Assembly: GCF_021462415.1 (NCBI RefSeq)
Contig: NZ_JAKEDS010000002.1
Location: 930,001-994,000 of the forward strand
Direction of reading: 5' to 3'
Source: Rhodohalobacter sp. 614A
Lineage (GTDB): Bacteria; Bacteroidota; Rhodothermia; Balneolales; Balneolaceae
Length of the DNA: 64,000 bases
Every line of letters begins with the position of its first letter. Within the stretch, counting starts at the first letter, position 1. Below, one piece after another: positions 1 through 7,214 of this stretch. The notes below the pieces were generated by a model, which searched no databases, had not been told where the DNA came from, and was given only the letters and a program-made list of their open reading frames with translations. The position numbers and the translations under genes are program-made.

Positions 1-333
1 TTTCTCTATATCACCGGATGCTTCATAAGAATCTGCAAGATTGGTTAACGATGGTATATGTTCAGGATCAATCTCCAGAGCATCCAGGTAATACTTAATT
101 GCCAATGGATATTCTTCTAACTGCGAATATGCGTTGGCGAGGTTGAAAAGATAAGTCGCATTCTTTTCATCAGACTCCACAGCAGATCTCAAATTTTCCA
201 CTGCTTTTCTATATTTTCCAATCAGATAATAACCAACTCCAAGATCATGAAGCAAAGAAGCATCACTTGGATTTTTAGCTAATTGTTTTTTTATCTGATT
301 TATTTGATTGTTGATATACTCTTCACTACTCAA
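1..333 (-). CDS. TPR repeat protein, N-terminal part (runs off the window)
   Basis: The minus strand from 333 to the window edge is open for 111 codons and reads as tetratricopeptide repeats, with the typical helix pairs around LLHDLGVGYYLIGKYRKA, then a second unit with NLANAYSQLEEYPLAI and a third with LTNLADSYEASG. The start is inferred: a TTG at 331-333 shares the four bases TTGA with the stop of the patatin gene upstream, an arrangement that implies translational coupling. No signal peptide is seen. TPR proteins act as protein-protein scaffolds, and the partner cannot be told from this fragment. The 3' end lies outside the window, so length and any further domain are unknown. Confidence 0.75.
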   Translation of the reverse strand, partial: MSSEEYINNQINQIKKQLAKNPSDASLLHDLGVGYYLIGKYRKAVENLRSAVESDEKNATYLFNLANAYSQLEEYPLAIKYYLDALEIDPEHIPSLTNLADSYEASGDIEK

Positions 334-2537
334 AACTGATATCCAATTTGTAAATCTGCACGCAAGTTATTTAAAGTATTTCCTGAAAAAATCAGTTTGG
401 CAGGGCCTAAAATGGTTAAAGCTCCTACCGAAAGAGAGAGTCCGTATTCCGTATCATCAGAGAGAAAATCGAAACTCCAGTTTTTTTCAAACTGACCTGC
501 ATATAATTCGAGCTCTATAAACCGATGGTAGAAGGGCTCAATCTGAATTCCCAGAGAAACCATTTGGGCATTTCGTGTTGATATTTCATATGGTTCGGCT
601 CCACCAAACTGTATAAAATCGTAAATGGGATCGTACCGATTTGGAGACTTCCAATACTCCCAAGGGAGATTGCGCCCGGTTGTGTATCCCATCCAAACTG
701 AATTTGTGAGTGACACATCATCATTAAGCTGATAATATGCATTGTAGTACAGAGTGGAGGAGCTGAAATTTATTTCACTTAAAAAAAGTTCGTCACTATA
801 ATGTCCCTCGAGAATCAAATGATGGCCTGCCGTTGGATAAGCTTTGCGATTTAACGTATCTCTTATATATCGAATAAATACCGAATGATAGTTTCTATCT
901 GAAACCTTAATATCTGAAAAATTAATTCGATTCGATATGGTGTTAAAATCCCTTCGTAATCCAAGAGAAACAAGGTTTTGTGCACTGAAGTAGTTCCCTC
1001 CTGATATTTCCGCTCTCACAATTTCATTTTTAAACTGAGAAACTCTGGTATCTCCGGAATACCAGTTAACCTGTTCAGAATTGTATTGAATGCTTGAAAG
1101 CAGTGCCAGGTTAGAACCTAAAGCTCCGTAGTAAACATGGTCCGCCTGAAAGTTGATACGATCTCCTAATCGTGTTTCAAACCGGGTTAATGATCCATCG
1201 TGCAGCAGATTCTGGAAAATTCCTTCCAGCAAAATAGACGCTTGTGAACCCGTTTCATACCGCAGTCCAACTTTAAACTCATCCGAATTGTTTTCCTGCA
1301 CATTTATCTGAAGTGTGTAAAAATTATCAGAACTGGGAAGAAGGCGATAAGTAACGTTTTCTATATATTGAGAGCTGTATAATTGCGTTACTTTCTCTTC
1401 TATTGTCTCCGGGTCCAGTGTAGATCCCGGAATGAAATTCAGTTGATTTAGCACAAAATTGTCATCATAAAATGTGTTGCCTTCAACGATGATTTGATCA
1501 ATCGGAAACGACCCGGTATTCTCAAGACCTTTTCTTTCATAGGGAGCGGCTTTTTGTAGAGCCGCAATTTTTCTAAAATCATCCAAGTGCCGTTTACCTG
1601 CTTCCTGGCCTATTTTGAGAAACCTTTCTGCAAGGTCGAAATCGGCAGCAGAATAGGGTTTCAGTTCGTCAATAGTTACCACATAATCGGCCATTTCCCT
1701 CTGAACATCTGCATAATCATGAATTCTGAAATTAATACTCTGATTCAATACTTTCGCGAAGGTGTTTAAACTATCCTTGGCCATTAATGGAGAACTTACA
1801 TCCACAGCTATGGTATAATCTGCCCCCATTTCAATAACATCCTGAACGGGAATATTTCGAATAAGCCCGCCATCTACGTAAACTTTTCCATCAATGGTAT
1901 GAGGACTGAAAAAAGAAGGTATTGAAATACTTGCACGAAGTGCATCGGGCAAATAACCGGACCTGAAAACTTTTGCAGAGCCCGTTTCAAGATCTGTAGC
2001 AATTGTGGCGAAGGGGATCGGAAAGTCATCAAATTTTTCGATGCCGTGAACACTCTGAGTTAGCCGTGCCAAATATGTGTAAACATTCTGGCCAGATATA
2101 ATTCCAACAGGCAAATCGATCCTTTTTTCACTGATGGGAAAAGTGGCTATTGTTCGGTCGTCCGTTATTTTCTCGTAATTGGAAATAAATCTTCTGTCCG
2201 GTTTTTCCGAAAAAAGTTCAATAAAGTTACTTGATGTAGCCATTTCAGCCAATTGATCGCTTGTATATCCTATGGCATACAGTCCTCCAACTAGACTCCC
2301 CATGCTGGTGCCTGTTATATAGTCAATTCGAATCCCGGCTTCTTCAATGGCTTGTATAACACCGATATGGGCAATACCAAGAGCACCGCCACCACTTAAA
2401 GCCAAACCAACCCTAAGCGTATCATCATCCTGCTCATGAGGAATGGGGATATTCAAATCACCGGCATCAACATCAGAAATGATGAATGAAAAAAATAATA
2501 GAAAAAAAAGGGGAAGTACCCGATGCGGAAAAGCCAT
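330..2537 (-). CDS. Patatin-like phospholipase with POTRA and outer membrane barrel
   Basis: A 735-residue secreted protein. Residues 1-25 form a signal peptide. A patatin domain covers about 41-330, with the oxyanion glycine loop GGGALG at 49-54, the nucleophile elbow GTSMG with Ser78, and the DGG motif with Asp222, so the Ser-Asp dyad is complete. About 343-415 resembles a single POTRA domain, and about 420-735 is rich in alternating beta strands ending in an aromatic residue (YQF), as in BamA/surface-antigen barrels. This order matches type Vd (PlpD-like) autotransporters and RssA-type proteins of Bacteroidota. The likely role is a lipase displayed at or released through the outer membrane; the substrate is not known. 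It is followed, with a four-base overlap, by the TPR gene. Confidence 0.88.
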   Translation of the reverse strand: MAFPHRVLPLFFLLFFSFIISDVDAGDLNIPIPHEQDDDTLRVGLALSGGGALGIAHIGVIQAIEEAGIRIDYITGTSMGSLVGGLYAIGYTSDQLAEMATSSNFIELFSEKPDRRFISNYEKITDDRTIATFPISEKRIDLPVGIISGQNVYTYLARLTQSVHGIEKFDDFPIPFATIATDLETGSAKVFRSGYLPDALRASISIPSFFSPHTIDGKVYVDGGLIRNIPVQDVIEMGADYTIAVDVSSPLMAKDSLNTFAKVLNQSINFRIHDYADVQREMADYVVTIDELKPYSAADFDLAERFLKIGQEAGKRHLDDFRKIAALQKAAPYERKGLENTGSFPIDQIIVEGNTFYDDNFVLNQLNFIPGSTLDPETIEEKVTQLYSSQYIENVTYRLLPSSDNFYTLQINVQENNSDEFKVGLRYETGSQASILLEGIFQNLLHDGSLTRFETRLGDRINFQADHVYYGALGSNLALLSSIQYNSEQVNWYSGDTRVSQFKNEIVRAEISGGNYFSAQNLVSLGLRRDFNTISNRINFSDIKVSDRNYHSVFIRYIRDTLNRKAYPTAGHHLILEGHYSDELFLSEINFSSSTLYYNAYYQLNDDVSLTNSVWMGYTTGRNLPWEYWKSPNRYDPIYDFIQFGGAEPYEISTRNAQMVSLGIQIEPFYHRFIELELYAGQFEKNWSFDFLSDDTEYGLSLSVGALTILGPAKLIFSGNTLNNLRADLQIGYQF

Positions 2538-2652
2538 GATAAATGAGAATAACTGATTCAGAGCTTTTTAATAAAACGTTAGTTATACACCCGTTTGTAT
2601 ATTTTTATTTCATTATGAGGATAATACCAACACGAAATTAGGTTCGTATTTG

Positions 2653-2883
2653 TTACTTCACATTTACATCAAATCCTTCTTTTTGAAGAATTTTTTTAAC
2701 TTTATCCGTATGAGATCCCTGAATAGCAATTGATTTTCCCTCCACATGGCCTCCGGCTCCACACGAACTTTTCAATTTGGACGCCAATTTCTCAATAACC
2801 TGGGGATTATGCTTGATGTTTGACACAACCGTCATTTGATTTCCGGTTCGTGGATTGCGTTCTTCATGTATTTTTAAGGTCAA
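2653..2883 (-). CDS. Short SUI1/eIF1-type translation factor (YciH-like)
   Basis: A 76-residue protein matching the SUI1 fold: the basic segment around VVSNIKHNP, the conserved SSCGAGGHVEGKSIAIQG core and a C-terminal KILQKEGF helix. YciH/eIF1 relatives bind the ribosome and affect start-codon selection. The start is a TTG at 2881-2883 with an AGAGG Shine-Dalgarno seven bases upstream. Bacterial relatives are usually about 105-115 residues with an extra N-terminal strand region; I see no in-frame continuation upstream, so this is a core-only version. It is divergent from the BFN/UVR operon. Family assignment is firm; the cellular role in bacteria is poorly defined. Confidence 0.85.
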   Translation of the reverse strand: MTLKIHEERNPRTGNQMTVVSNIKHNPQVIEKLASKLKSSCGAGGHVEGKSIAIQGSHTDKVKKILQKEGFDVNVK

Positions 2884-2991
2884 TGGTGTACCTCTAAATT
2901 TATTCTGGATTTTACAGAGTTTGATAGAATCAATACTAAAAAAGATGATATCATTCCACTCTTTTGGGAATTAGATTCAAACAATACAACG

Positions 2992-3022
2992 TTTGTCAAT
3001 TCGTATAAACTCTTTAAGTTTG
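2992..3022 (+). promoter_or_regulatory. Candidate Bacteroidota-type sigma-A promoter
   Basis: TTTG at 2992-2995 is followed after 19 bases by TAAGTTTG at 3015-3022. This fits the Bacteroidota -33 TTTG / -7 TAnnTTTG promoter form. It lies about 75 bases ahead of the TTG start of the BFN/UVR gene and would serve the operon through tmk. Inferred from motif and spacing only. Confidence 0.45.
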
Positions 3023-3098
3023 CTGACTGTTTAAGAGACATAAAAATAGTTAAATTTAGAGCTTTAGGTAAGTTTCCAAAAAAGAAAAGGAGATAACA

Positions 3099-3671
3099 TT
3101 GCAAATTATTAGAATGGAAATATTAGGGCTCTCAACGAGTCCAAGCAGCGGTGGCGCTTATGCTTTGATACTCTCGGAGTCGGAAGGCAACAGGCGTCTT
3201 CCAATTATTATCGGAACATTTGAAGCACAGGCAATTGCACTTGAGTTGGAAAGTATAAAACCGCCGCGGCCAATGACACACGATTTGCTAAAAAATCTCG
3301 TACTCAGTTTTAATTCAGATATTCAAAAAGTTGTAATCAATGATTTGAGTGAGGGCACATTTTTTGCTCAGATTCATTACAACAGGGAAGATGACAAAAT
3401 AAAATTAGATGCACGCCCAAGTGACGCAATTGCATTAGCCATCCGTTTTGGCGCTCCAATATTTGTAAGTGAAAATGTTTTAGAAGAGGCAGGTATTGTT
3501 ACTGAGGAATCTTCGGAAGGAGAAAAAGGTTCTGCCCCTGAAACAAACGAAGCGGAAAAAGAGCTCACCCAAATGGAAAAACTTGAGCATGAACTCAAAA
3601 CCGCTGTTGATACCGAGAACTACGAAAAAGCGGCGAAAATCCGCGATCAGATAAAAAAGTTAAAAGGATAA
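3099..3671 (+). CDS. Bifunctional nuclease (BFN/DUF151) domain protein with C-terminal UVR motif
   Basis: A 190-residue protein. Residues 1-135 form the BFN (DUF151) domain, recognisable from the LPIIIGTFEAQAIA segment and from DARPSDAIALAIRFGAPIFV. After an acidic linker, about 155-190 forms a UVR motif (EKLEHELKTAV, YEKAAKIRDQIKKL), the short helical hairpin that in UvrB and McsA binds partners. BFN proteins in plants have nuclease activity; bacterial function is largely unassigned, so nuclease activity here is only a family inference. The start is a TTG at 3099 with a strong AAGGAGA at 3086-3092. It is one base from bshC and opens the operon. Confidence 0.87.
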   Translation: MQIIRMEILGLSTSPSSGGAYALILSESEGNRRLPIIIGTFEAQAIALELESIKPPRPMTHDLLKNLVLSFNSDIQKVVINDLSEGTFFAQIHYNREDDKIKLDARPSDAIALAIRFGAPIFVSENVLEEAGIVTEESSEGEKGSAPETNEAEKELTQMEKLEHELKTAVDTENYEKAAKIRDQIKKLKG

Positions 3672-3672
3672 A

Positions 3673-5292
3673 GTGAACCTGTCTCAAATCTCATTTCTCG
3701 ATCTGCCATTTAATAAATTATTTCAGGATTACATTTCTAATTTTCAAAAGCTCAACTCATTCTACGAGGTAAATCCAAACTCGGATGAAGAAATTGAGTC
3801 GGCTCTACAGGCTTTCAATTTTCAGGGTGACAGGAATAAGACTGTTGAACTTCTGAAAAAATTCAACAAGCAATTTGGAGCCGGTAAAAAAACGATCACC
3901 TCGATCGAGAAATTGGCAGAAGAAAATGCCATCGCCGTAGTTACCGGCCAACAGCTCACAATGCTTGGCGGACCTCTTTTTACAGTCTATAAGATTTTAA
4001 CCGCTATTCATTTTGCCCAAAAGTGGCAAGAGCAATACAATATTCCGGCTGTTCCGGTTTTTTGGTTGGCTGATGAAGATCATGATTATGATGAAATTGC
4101 CGGTCTTGGGTTCCCCTGGAAGGATGATTATAAATCCGTGCAACTTGACAAAGGTTCTGAAGTTGGCCAAAGAGTTTCAGAAATCGAGTTGGATACGAAC
4201 TTTGCAACGTTTAAAAAGCAAGTTATCGAGAGCCAGTATGATACTGATTTCACGGACCCGCTTTGGCGTATTCTGGATAAATGTTATTCAGAGGGAGAAA
4301 CAATTGGAATGGCATTTGGAAAACTCATTCTCTCACTCTTTGAGGAGTATGGAGTTGTACTTGCGGGTACAGCTCATACTGAAATAAAAGAACATCTCGT
4401 ATCAACAATGATTCAATCTGTTGAGAAGGTTGAAGAGCAATTCCAGGCTCTGAAAAATCAAACAGATAAATTAGTTTCAAACGGATATCACGGGCAGGTC
4501 CATCTTCAGCCATCCAATCTTTTCTGGATTGATGATGACAAGAAACGAATAAAACTTTCTTATGAAAATAATACCTGGACGGTAGACGATGGGGATAAAT
4601 CCTGGACATCCGCGGAACTAATTGAAGAGATTTCAGAACAGCCAGAGCGCTTTTCTCCAAACGTATTTTTGCGTCCCGTTCTTCAAAATGAGCTTCTGCC
4701 TGATTTTGCCTACATCGCAGGGCCCGGAGAAATTTCTTATTACGCCCAAACAAAAGAGTTTTATTCTGGCTTCAATCAAAAAATGCCGGTTATCATGCCG
4801 CGTTTTAGCGCCACACTTGTGGAATCCGGAATTGACAGAATATTTGAAAAGCTACCTTTTGAATTTGCCGATTATAATGACCGGATTGAGGATTTGGAAT
4901 CTAAATTCATTGAGAAATCCGATTCCCCCGATATTGAATCTATTTTTGATGAATGGAAAAAAAGTATTGAAAATGTGAGTGAAGAAAGGGTAGGAGAGAT
5001 CAAAGAGGTGGATCCGACACTGGAAGGTAGCTCAGAAAAAGCAATCGCTGCTTTCTTCACCGAATTGGATAAATTAAAAGGCAAAGTATATCGATCCGTA
5101 AAAGATCAGGAAAAAACTCAACTGAACAGAATTCGGAAAATTAAAGCCAACTTATTTCCCAATGCAAATTTGCAGGAAAGAGAGATCGCTTCAATTTATT
5201 TTTTGAATAAATATGGACTCGATATATGGGACGAACTTTTGGAGATTTTTAAAAACGAGCGTCCGGATTCGCATAAAATCATCCGCTTATAA
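3673..5292 (+). CDS. bshC: Bacillithiol synthase, cysteine-adding enzyme BshC
   Basis: A 539-residue cytosolic protein of normal BshC length. It performs the last step of bacillithiol synthesis, joining cysteine to glucosaminyl-malate. Family marks are VVTGQQLTMLGGPLFTVYK near residue 90-108, the signature WLADEDHDYDEI near 131-142, LRPVLQNELLPD and AYIAGPGEISYY in the middle, and a C-terminal coiled-coil region (about 450-500). The start is GTG at 3673, one base after the BFN/UVR stop, and the stop overlaps the next ATG, so it is co-translated within the operon. bshA and bshB are not in the window. Bacillithiol is the low-molecular-weight thiol of Firmicutes and many Bacteroidota. Confidence 0.93.
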   Translation: MNLSQISFLDLPFNKLFQDYISNFQKLNSFYEVNPNSDEEIESALQAFNFQGDRNKTVELLKKFNKQFGAGKKTITSIEKLAEENAIAVVTGQQLTMLGGPLFTVYKILTAIHFAQKWQEQYNIPAVPVFWLADEDHDYDEIAGLGFPWKDDYKSVQLDKGSEVGQRVSEIELDTNFATFKKQVIESQYDTDFTDPLWRILDKCYSEGETIGMAFGKLILSLFEEYGVVLAGTAHTEIKEHLVSTMIQSVEKVEEQFQALKNQTDKLVSNGYHGQVHLQPSNLFWIDDDKKRIKLSYENNTWTVDDGDKSWTSAELIEEISEQPERFSPNVFLRPVLQNELLPDFAYIAGPGEISYYAQTKEFYSGFNQKMPVIMPRFSATLVESGIDRIFEKLPFEFADYNDRIEDLESKFIEKSDSPDIESIFDEWKKSIENVSEERVGEIKEVDPTLEGSSEKAIAAFFTELDKLKGKVYRSVKDQEKTQLNRIRKIKANLFPNANLQEREIASIYFLNKYGLDIWDELLEIFKNERPDSHKIIRL

Positions 5293-5864
5293 TGTCTGCT
5301 CCTTCCATCTCAAAGAAAAAGCTTCGCAGATTCTTTTTGGTTGAGAGGATGAAGCTTTCAGAGGTGGAAGTGGAAACCAAAAGTGAGAGCATTATAAATC
5401 GTGTGTTGGAATCCGATGAATTCAAAAAAGCTCAAACCGTTCATACCTACATTTCAATTAAAGAAAAAAACGAAGTCCGTACCTTTCCATTTATCGAAGC
5501 TTGTTTTAAGGAACAGAAAAGAGTTGTGGTCCCAAAAATTGTAGGCGACGGAACCCTGGAACACATTGAACTTAATTCTTTGGATGATCTAACCATAAAT
5601 AATTGGGGTGTCCCGGAACCTCCTACGAAGAAACAAGTTCCGATTGATACGCTCGATTTGATTATTGTACCTATGGTGGCGGGGGATCGTTCTAAAAACA
5701 GGTTGGGTTATGGAAAAGGTTTTTATGACAGATTCCTTGAAATATCGGAAGCTGTAAAAATAGGATTGTTATTTGATTGTCAACTTTATAACAACAAATT
5801 ACCGGTTGAATCCTTTGATATTCCTTTAGACATTTTGATAACGGAATCTCAACGAATTGAATAA
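5292..5864 (+). CDS. 5-formyltetrahydrofolate cyclo-ligase
   Basis: A 190-residue enzyme of the MTHFS/YgfA family, which converts 5-formyl-THF to 5,10-methenyl-THF using ATP and so returns folate to the one-carbon pool. The C-terminal signature is clear: IIVPMVAGDRSKNRLGYGKG followed by FYDRFL at about 124-148, which carries the nucleotide/folate loop. The basic N-terminal helix (KKKLRRFFLVERMKL) is also typical. The ATG shares its A with the bshC stop (TAATG), indicating coupling. In E. coli this gene is ygfA, but nothing here links it to 6S RNA. Confidence 0.92.
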   Translation: MSAPSISKKKLRRFFLVERMKLSEVEVETKSESIINRVLESDEFKKAQTVHTYISIKEKNEVRTFPFIEACFKEQKRVVVPKIVGDGTLEHIELNSLDDLTINNWGVPEPPTKKQVPIDTLDLIIVPMVAGDRSKNRLGYGKGFYDRFLEISEAVKIGLLFDCQLYNNKLPVESFDIPLDILITESQRIE

Positions 5865-5929
5865 AGGTTCGAAACAGACAGAGCAAACATCCGTAGAGTT
5901 TAAAAACAATTAATCAAATATCAGTTGCG

Positions 5930-6601
5930 ATGGTTAGCCAAATGGAAAGAACGTTAAATATTTCGGATCAGGATTTGCACACAACCCTGAACGAATTTCT
6001 GGAGGAAAAAGAAAAGAAACCCAAAGAGAGTATTTGGAATTTTTCCACAATTACGGGTTTGGTTCTCGTGTTGATTTCCGCTGCATTTGTTGGCAATGTA
6101 GTCAGCACGCAGCTGTTGGGAATTGCGACTTTACCATTTCTCAGTACGCTTATGTCTGTCACGCCCTATATTGGCGGGGCCATTCTGGGATTGCTTCTGA
6201 TAGGGATGTTTTCGAGGAATAAGAGCGAAAAAATTGAAGCAAAAGAAGAAAAAGAGAAAGTGAGGGAAACCTACGATAAACTGGATAAATTCTTATATAG
6301 CGAAGAAGAAACAAAGACTTACCGACAAAAAACGAAGACTAAGACCTCAAGTGCTTCCAAATTCGAACGTTTTAAAGTCAGCACTTCAAACCGCTTGATG
6401 AAATCAAGAACGGATAAGAAAATTGCCGGGGTTTGCGGCGGACTTGCCAAACATCTGGGCATTAGTGCGACCATTATTCGCCTTCTTTTTGTAGCTGCAA
6501 TTATTTTGGGTTGGGGATCATTTATTTTGGTTTATATTGCATTGGCTTTTGTAATGCCAAAAGAGCCGATCTATGAAATGGATGATTTTAAATCTTTTTA
6601 A
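5930..6601 (+). CDS. PspC-domain inner membrane protein
   Basis: A 223-residue membrane protein. Two hydrophobic segments lie at about 43-65 and 77-97, then a charged Lys/Glu-rich stretch, then a PspC domain at about 155-213, seen as RTDKKIAGVCGGLAKHLGI followed by a membrane segment (about 185-208). PspC proteins take part in envelope-stress responses in some bacteria; here no pspA, pspB or regulator is adjacent, so the role is unassigned. An alternative start is the ATG at 5941, four residues from it, and neither has a strong Shine-Dalgarno. It sits between the folate enzyme and tmk. Confidence 0.82.
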   Translation: MVSQMERTLNISDQDLHTTLNEFLEEKEKKPKESIWNFSTITGLVLVLISAAFVGNVVSTQLLGIATLPFLSTLMSVTPYIGGAILGLLLIGMFSRNKSEKIEAKEEKEKVRETYDKLDKFLYSEEETKTYRQKTKTKTSSASKFERFKVSTSNRLMKSRTDKKIAGVCGGLAKHLGISATIIRLLFVAAIILGWGSFILVYIALAFVMPKEPIYEMDDFKSF

Positions 6602-6611
6602 TTAACTCGAC

Positions 6612-7214
6612 GTGCTCATATCATTTGAAGGGATTGACGGTTGTGGAAAATCAACCCAAATAAAACTTCTGAAAGAATATTTCGATCAAAAAGGAATAAA
6701 ATACTCGGTTTTTCGTGAACCGGGCGGAACGGAAATTTCGGAAAGAATTCGTTCTCTTTTATTGCACGAAACGGATGAAATGCATCCCATTACGGAACTT
6801 CTTCTGTTTTCTGCCGCCAGATCTCAACTTATACAGGAAAAAGTATTACCCCTTCTTCAAAAAAACGAGATTGTGATTCTTGACCGATTCTATGATTCAA
6901 CTACGGCTTATCAGGGATATGGAAGGAAATCGGCTGAACTTAAAAGTATCCACGTCCTAAACCAACTCGCTACGCATCATACAAAACCTGATCTTACCTT
7001 TTATTTGAAAATCGATCCGAAAGAAGCTGAGAGAAGAACAAGTGGAAACAGAAAAGACCGGATGGAAAATGCAGGATATCAGTTCTTCGTTGATGTCAGC
7101 AAAGGTTATGATGAGTTGGCCAACAATGAAGAACGGATTCATTCAATTGATGCCATGCAGTCTGAAGTTGAAGTTCACGCCCAAATTGTCTCAATCATTG
7201 AGAAGAATCACTGA
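6612..7214 (+). CDS. tmk: Thymidylate kinase
   Basis: A 200-residue kinase that phosphorylates dTMP to dTDP. The P-loop EGIDGCGKST lies at residues 6-15, the DRFYDSTTAYQGYGR motif near 93-107 and an Arg-rich lid (RTSGNRKDRME) near 142-152. The start is GTG at 6612, eleven bases after the PspC gene; ISFEGIDG at once fits the family N-terminus, so no further upstream start is needed. It is the last gene of the operon and its 3' end overlaps the convergent RND gene by 20 bases. Confidence 0.95.
   Translation: MLISFEGIDGCGKSTQIKLLKEYFDQKGIKYSVFREPGGTEISERIRSLLLHETDEMHPITELLLFSAARSQLIQEKVLPLLQKNEIVILDRFYDSTTAYQGYGRKSAELKSIHVLNQLATHHTKPDLTFYLKIDPKEAERRTSGNRKDRMENAGYQFFVDVSKGYDELANNEERIHSIDAMQSEVEVHAQIVSIIEKNH

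Noticed and set aside
2880-3104. A 74-codon minus-strand frame in the SUI1/BFN gap
   Set aside because: It overlaps the likely promoter, has no good ribosome-binding site and a random-looking composition.
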